Positions 60,591 through 64,000 of a DNA stretch of 64,000 nucleotides are shown here, piece after piece. A program made the position numbers and the translations under genes. The DNA lies in the NCBI RefSeq assembly GCF_009856605.1, contig NZ_CP047242.1:3354001-3418000 (forward strand), read 5' to 3'. This stretch comes from Trichormus variabilis 0441 (GTDB taxonomy: Bacteria; Cyanobacteriota; Cyanobacteriia; Cyanobacteriales; Nostocaceae). The notes beneath the pieces were generated by a model. It saw only the letters and a list, made by a program, of their open reading frames with translations. It was not told where the DNA came from and searched no databases. Every line of letters starts with the position of its first letter. Position 1 is the first letter of the stretch.

Positions 60591-61136
60591 TTATTTTAAA
60601 TCTAGTAAACCTTCTTCTTTTAATTTAGGATTAAAACGCAATTGCGTTTTTAAGCCACGTAATTCTAAAGATGCTAAAATTTCTGTCTCTACTCGTCGAG
60701 CTACATTTTTAATAATTTTCATTTGTGTGAGTTCATCATTAGTAGGTTTGTGATAATTCGCCTGTTCTTCCTCTGTCATGAATTTTTTCACATCTACAGG
60801 CTGTGTCCATATTTCTTTCTGTTCTCCATTCCCCGCAGGCGTAGTTCCGTTTTCGGCTATCCAAGCCTTTTCAATATTTTCTAAAACAGTCCGACTGGGA
60901 CGTTCAATCGTTTGAATTTTCACCCAGTAGCAATGTTGCATCTGACGGACTAAATGCTGTCTCAAACTTAAATAAACGTCACGAGAATATCCCACAAACT
61001 GCAAGGTTTTTTCCTGGTCAAAGATTGCGTATACTCCTATTTTTTCTTGATAATTTTCTGGTAATTGCCCATTTTCATCAATATAGGGAATATATTCGAG
61101 GTTGACTAAATTAGGAATATTAATTTCGGTTGTCAT
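60591..61136 (-). CDS. GIY-YIG nuclease-like protein
   Basis: 181 residues. GVYAIFDQEKTLQFVGYSRDVYLSLRQHL is the GIY-YIG core, with Gly-Val-Tyr and Val-Gly-Tyr replacing Gly-Ile-Tyr and Tyr-Ile-Gly; the downstream catalytic Arg (RDVYLSLRQH) and Glu in VLENIEKAWIAENG are present. The C-terminal half has a helix-rich tail. Such cyanobacterial/plant proteins are related to nucleases but activity is unproved. ATG at 61136. About 100 bp from the kinase gene on the same strand. Confidence 0.85.
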   Translation of the reverse strand: MTTEINIPNLVNLEYIPYIDENGQLPENYQEKIGVYAIFDQEKTLQFVGYSRDVYLSLRQHLVRQMQHCYWVKIQTIERPSRTVLENIEKAWIAENGTTPAGNGEQKEIWTQPVDVKKFMTEEEQANYHKPTNDELTQMKIIKNVARRVETEILASLELRGLKTQLRFNPKLKEEGLLDLK

Positions 61137-61284
61137 AAATTTGTTAGGTTAATTTTTTTTAAACCCAGGATATTTCTACAGGGGTACTCGATCAACTTAT
61201 CATGACCTGCGATCGCCTCCTATGGCCATCGTTAAAAGACAGGGAAGCAGAGGGAAAAACAACCTAATTACCCATTACCTAACC

Positions 61285-62550
61285 TTAAAACCTCCCATTC
61301 CCCTGAATAATGTGTTTGAGGGTAGTCAAAGTTTCTAGGCTGATAAACCCCCGACGATGACCTTTTTGATTCGACATCCCTAAAAACACAGAATCACCCC
61401 GTGAAGGGTTACGGGAGAAGCGTGGGGATGTGTTGATATAGGTGGAGGCGCTGTTAACTCCTAAGGCGAATTGGCGACTTTCTTGATAGGATTCAGTGGC
61501 GATAGAATCAGCATGACCGCTACTGTATTGATTGATCCAGGCGATCGCTCCATCCAAACTATCTACCAGTTTAAATGCTACTGTCTTAGTTAAATAAGCG
61601 TTGCCCCATTCGTTATCTTTTGCTAACTGCAATTGGGGAAAGGCTTCTACTAGTTCCCCGTCACCTTTAATCTCAAATCCTTTCTCTTTCAGGCTATTCC
61701 ACAAAACAGCTAAAGATGAAGGCATAGCTTGACGATGAATTAAGACTTTCTCGATAGCGTTGACGGGATCTGGTTCACTTTCGTGGCTATCGAGAATCAT
61801 CCACCGTACCATGTCTAAGCTGCTATTTAACGACCAGTAGAGGTAACAGTTACCCATTGCTGACTTTAACACCGGGCAAGTTGCCTGGCGTACTACTTGC
61901 TGCACTAAGCTGGAACGTCCGTAGGGAATTACCAAGTTGATATATTGGTCTTGGGTGATTAAATCCCGCAGGGAACCGCCATGTTCTGTAGTGACAAGTT
62001 CTATACAGCCTGATGGTAGTCCGACTTCGACAATTGCGTGTTGTAATGCTTCCACGATCGCCGCATTAGAATGACTAGCTTCTGTGCTACCCTTGAGGAT
62101 AATACTATTGCCAGTTTTAATACACAAACCTGCGGCGATCGCTCCTAAATCGGGAAAAGCTTCATAAATAAATCCAATTACTCCCAAAGGCATTAACTGA
62201 GAATAACTCTGAGAATCTTCTGGCTGATAGTCGGCGTTTCTCACCCGACGCAATGGGTCTGATATTTCTCCCAACCTTTGCAGAATTTCTACTGTAATCT
62301 CTAACCTGGTGGGAGTTAATTTCAACCAGTCTAAAATTAGTTCTGGCACTGCCATTTCTCGACTAGCTTCTAGATCCAAGGTATTGGCTTCTAAAATGTC
62401 GTCAAATGCGTTTTCTAGCGCCTGTGCCATTGCCAAAACAGCGCGACTACGATCTATTCCCTTAGTAGTACCTAACTTCAGGGACGCTTGAAAAGCGCGT
62501 TTGGCGCTTTTCATAGGTTCGGGACAATCATCTAAAGCTGCAACGGTCAT
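61285..62550 (-). CDS. ProA-like aldehyde dehydrogenase lacking the catalytic Cys
   Basis: 421 residues from ATG 62550. The fold is that of glutamate-5-semialdehyde dehydrogenase: PLGVIGFIYEAFPDLGAIAAGLCIKTGNSIILKGSTEASHSN, LPSGCIELV, and GANASTYIN-type C-terminus (VNSASTYINTSPRFS). In catalytic ProA a Cys is followed by Asn-Ala-Glu (CNA.E); here the position reads DPVNAIEKVLIHR with Val263 (codon at 61762-61764, GTC). The phosphate loop IPRGG is IPYGR. ProA reduces glutamyl phosphate, forming a thioacyl-Cys. It is therefore probably not a functional proline-synthesis enzyme. Only 4 bp separate it from the upstream membrane-protein gene. Confidence 0.85.
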   Translation of the reverse strand: MTVAALDDCPEPMKSAKRAFQASLKLGTTKGIDRSRAVLAMAQALENAFDDILEANTLDLEASREMAVPELILDWLKLTPTRLEITVEILQRLGEISDPLRRVRNADYQPEDSQSYSQLMPLGVIGFIYEAFPDLGAIAAGLCIKTGNSIILKGSTEASHSNAAIVEALQHAIVEVGLPSGCIELVTTEHGGSLRDLITQDQYINLVIPYGRSSLVQQVVRQATCPVLKSAMGNCYLYWSLNSSLDMVRWMILDSHESEPDPVNAIEKVLIHRQAMPSSLAVLWNSLKEKGFEIKGDGELVEAFPQLQLAKDNEWGNAYLTKTVAFKLVDSLDGAIAWINQYSSGHADSIATESYQESRQFALGVNSASTYINTSPRFSRNPSRGDSVFLGMSNQKGHRRGFISLETLTTLKHIIQGNGRF

Positions 62551-62554
62551 TGAG

Positions 62555-62962
62555 TTATCGTCTGTAAGTAAGCCAGACCATGAGTGCTGGCAAAATAGCC
62601 AACAATACTGCCACCATTGCCCAAGCGATGATACTAGAACCATTGGCCAGTCGCAGTGCTAATGGTAGCCATATAATCACTAGCACGAAAATAATGCCCA
62701 AGGCTATAGGTAAATAGCTTTCTCGCAATTTTGGGTGGACAACTTGCCAACTATTCCCTGTCCAACGCCAAGCACGTTTGTAGGGATAGGTGGTGGAAAG
62801 CTGTTCTAATACATGGCCATTATCTTCTACAACAAAGATTTGCTGACAGCGATCGCAACCAAATGCCTCTGTCAGTGTAATCGGTACTAACCGCCCTCGG
62901 CGACGGCAAGGACACGGGTATTCGGTATTGAAATCGATTTTTTCGGGTTTTTTAGATTGCAC
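62555..62962 (-). CDS. Zinc-ribbon two-helix membrane protein
   Basis: About 135 residues if begun at the GTG at 62962; the frame is open to a TTG at 62989 inside an AATTCAAAATT repeat. CPCRRRGRLVPITLTEAFGCDRCQQIF is a CxC...CxxC zinc-ribbon-like pattern, followed by YKRAWRWTGNSWQVVHPK and two membrane helices (about 95-117 and 120-140). Function unknown. It ends 4 bp before the ProA-like gene on the same strand, so both are cotranscribed and possibly translationally coupled. Confidence 0.75.
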   Translation of the reverse strand: MQSKKPEKIDFNTEYPCPCRRRGRLVPITLTEAFGCDRCQQIFVVEDNGHVLEQLSTTYPYKRAWRWTGNSWQVVHPKLRESYLPIALGIIFVLVIIWLPLALRLANGSSIIAWAMVAVLLAILPALMVWLTYRR

Positions 62963-62989
62963 AAGCGTTTTCAGCAATTTAAAATTCAA

Positions 62990-63646
62990 AATTTAAAATT
63001 AAGAACCCCATACATGACAAGTGATCAGGATTGTATGAGTGTGGGTATTAAAACCACGTTAACTTCTTGTTTAAAATTTCTGCATTTTCCTATCTAAAAT
63101 TAGGATTTACGCACCCAGATTGTCTGTTGAGACTGGGTGTGAGGGGTTAAGGGTGTAGGGGTGTAATTGATTAGACATTGATAGTGCAGGCATAAAGGGT
63201 ACATTTTAAGCTTACGTGGCGAACTCCCTGAAAACAATCCATTGAACTTATGCTTAACTGATGGGTTCTGCTTTTCCTGGGGAACGCTGCACGAATAGCG
63301 ATCGCTATCCTTTGTTTGAAGATAGACGGGATCACTCATTCATTTCATTCTTTGGCATCATCTCTCAAATAAAGGATGATCCTGTGAGTAAAAAGCTCCG
63401 ACTGTCTTTTCTGAGCTATGGACGCAGAACCACAAGAGGCGATGGCCAGAAAAATATCTTCAGTTTCCCTAACTCTCCCTCGAAGTTTTCGGGCTAATTA
63501 TGCACCTGATAATAAGACTATCCACCTAGCTGGTAACTAGTGTAGTATAACCCCTATAAAAGAATGGTTGACTTACACACTAATGATTGTAGGCACTACC
63601 AAGCTACGGCTTTTGAGTCTTAAAAATACTTTTGCGTTTTTTCAAA
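62990..63646. other. Intergenic region between zinc-ribbon gene and tRNA-Gly
   Basis: About 650 bp. At 63101-63168 TAGGATTTACGCACCCAGATT, TGTCTGTTGAGACTGGGTGT and GGGTGTAGGGGTGTAA form one half of the AGGACTTACG octamer element. An open frame at 63261-63497 is present but looks non-coding. Nothing else recognised. Confidence 0.55.
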
Positions 63647-63718
63647 AGCGGGTAACGCGATTCGAACGCGCGACATTCACCTTGGCAAGGTGACGCTCTA
63701 CCACTGAGCTATACCCGC
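63647..63718 (-). tRNA. trnG: tRNA-Gly (GCC)
   Basis: Minus strand, 72 bases without CCA. The acceptor arms GCGGGTA and TACCCGC pair. The D arm has GCTCAGTGGTAGAGC, the anticodon arm TCACC-TTGCCAA-GGTGA with GCC as anticodon, and the T arm GCGCG-TTCGAAT-CGCGT (with wobble). Discriminator is T. CCA is not encoded. Gly identity follows from the GCC anticodon (GGC and GGU codons). Confidence 0.97.
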
Positions 63719-63813
63719 AAACTTCACTATATTTAAATATGCCAGATTAATTTTTATTTGTCAACTGTTTAAACTTATAAATTTTGCTAGCTGAGGGCTG
63801 GAGACAAATTAAT

Positions 63814-63946
63814 AGGACTTACGCACCGAGGTTGTCTGTTGAGACTGGGTGTAGGGGTGTAAGGGTATAAGGGTGTAGGGGTTTTAAATTGACAGCCCTA
63901 CACTCTTGTCCAAACCCTTGATTTTTTGTTTTCATGCGTAAGTCCT
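63814..63946. repeat. Complete AGGACTTACG-family element with octamer repeat core
   Basis: AGGACTTACGCACCGAGG at the left and TGCGTAAGTCCT at the right are inverted ends, about 133 bp apart. Inside are TGTCTGTTGAGACTGGGTGT and octamers of the TGTAAGGG type (63842-63882). This one intact copy explains the half elements at 4821-4894, 22018-22083 and 63101-63168. It lies 7 bp downstream of a minus-strand gene. Confidence 0.85.
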
Positions 63947-63953
63947 GACTTTT

Positions 63954-64000
63954 TTACACTTCTTCAGACTCTGCGGTCAATTTACCGATGCTGGCATTGG
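63954..64000 (-). CDS. C-terminal 15 codons of a minus-strand gene (rest beyond right edge)
   Basis: The complement reads NASIGKLTAESEEV and then TAA (63954-63956). There are too few residues to name a family. The frame is open to the window edge and an element begins 7 bases after the stop, as at other gene ends here. Confidence 0.4.
   Translation of the reverse strand, partial: NASIGKLTAESEEV

Noticed and set aside
63261..63497. 78-residue open frame downstream of the zinc-ribbon gene
   Set aside because: Composition and lack of a ribosome site look non-coding; it overlaps no recognisable family. A second 40-codon frame overlaps it equally well.

Overview
The window is chromosomal DNA of a filamentous, probably heterocyst-forming cyanobacterium of the Nostoc/Anabaena/Trichormus group. 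This rests on frequent HIP1 octamers (GCGATCGC), heptamer and octamer tandem repeats (STRRs) between genes, many small palindromic dispersed elements, and typical gene content: fbp-tal-zwf-opcA, AdoCbl-dependent nrdJ, crtR, AvaK-like proteins, and DUF3086, DUF3119 and DUF3352 proteins. From memory the order nrdJ - TonB receptor - MFS - cydAB - rbp - fbp-tal-zwf-opcA - crtR - pyk resembles the Anabaena PCC 7120 all4008-alr4036 region read backwards, but I could not check this. I see no rRNA, CRISPR array, transposase, phage or plasmid module.

Layout. 1-2.8 kb: 3' part of an acyl-lipid or polyketide locus on the minus strand (fatty-acyl-AMP ligase, then an acyl-CoA dehydrogenase running off the left edge). 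3.3-7 kb: small membrane protein, YgfZ/GcvT-like folate protein, O-methyltransferase, methylthioadenosine phosphorylase. 7-12.5 kb: a short, animal-type transketolase and three tandem PRC-barrel/DUF2382 (AvaK-like) stress proteins, separated by small mobile repeats. 12.7-16.3 kb minus: hrcA, a membrane protein and a glutathionyl-hydroquinone reductase as a tight operon, then a rhodanese. 16.5-22.7 kb: DUF3352, Uma2-type, WG-repeat and secreted proteins, serine acetyltransferase, and an FMN-binding PPOX protein. 23-35 kb: nrdJ, a TonB-dependent receptor and MFS transporter, cytochrome bd oxidase, then a graveyard of siderophore-uptake gene fragments. 35.6-42.4 kb: an RRM protein and the oxidative pentose phosphate cluster fbp, tal, zwf, opcA. 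42.7-57 kb: PEP-CTERM protein; a minus-strand group with an MlaE permease, DUF3119 and DUF3086; SppA; AroH; a crtR-Crp-SDR operon; pyruvate kinase; an M23 peptidase. 56.5-64 kb: an orphan pair, an LpxB-like protein, a Ser/Thr kinase with a YARHG domain, a GIY-YIG protein, a ProA paralogue lacking the catalytic Cys, tRNA-Gly(GCC), and the last codons of a further minus-strand gene.

How the genes work together. The clearest module is the dark/heterotrophic carbon route: glucose-6-phosphate dehydrogenase with its activator OpcA, transaldolase, fructose bisphosphatase, a nearby transketolase and pyruvate kinase. The TonB receptor and MFS protein form an iron-siderophore pair beside the remains of an ABC ATPase and a second receptor.

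The most distinctive signals are not a new enzyme system. They are (i) a family of about 90-140 bp elements ending in AGGACTTACG, one of which supplies the last codons and stop of the glutathionyl-hydroquinone reductase; (ii) a hairpin family with GTAGAGACG arms, one copy carrying a nested insertion; (iii) a decayed siderophore locus with a traceable one-base frameshift; (iv) a ProA homologue with Val at the catalytic Cys position; and (v) an orphan pair resembling a toxin tail and its immunity protein.
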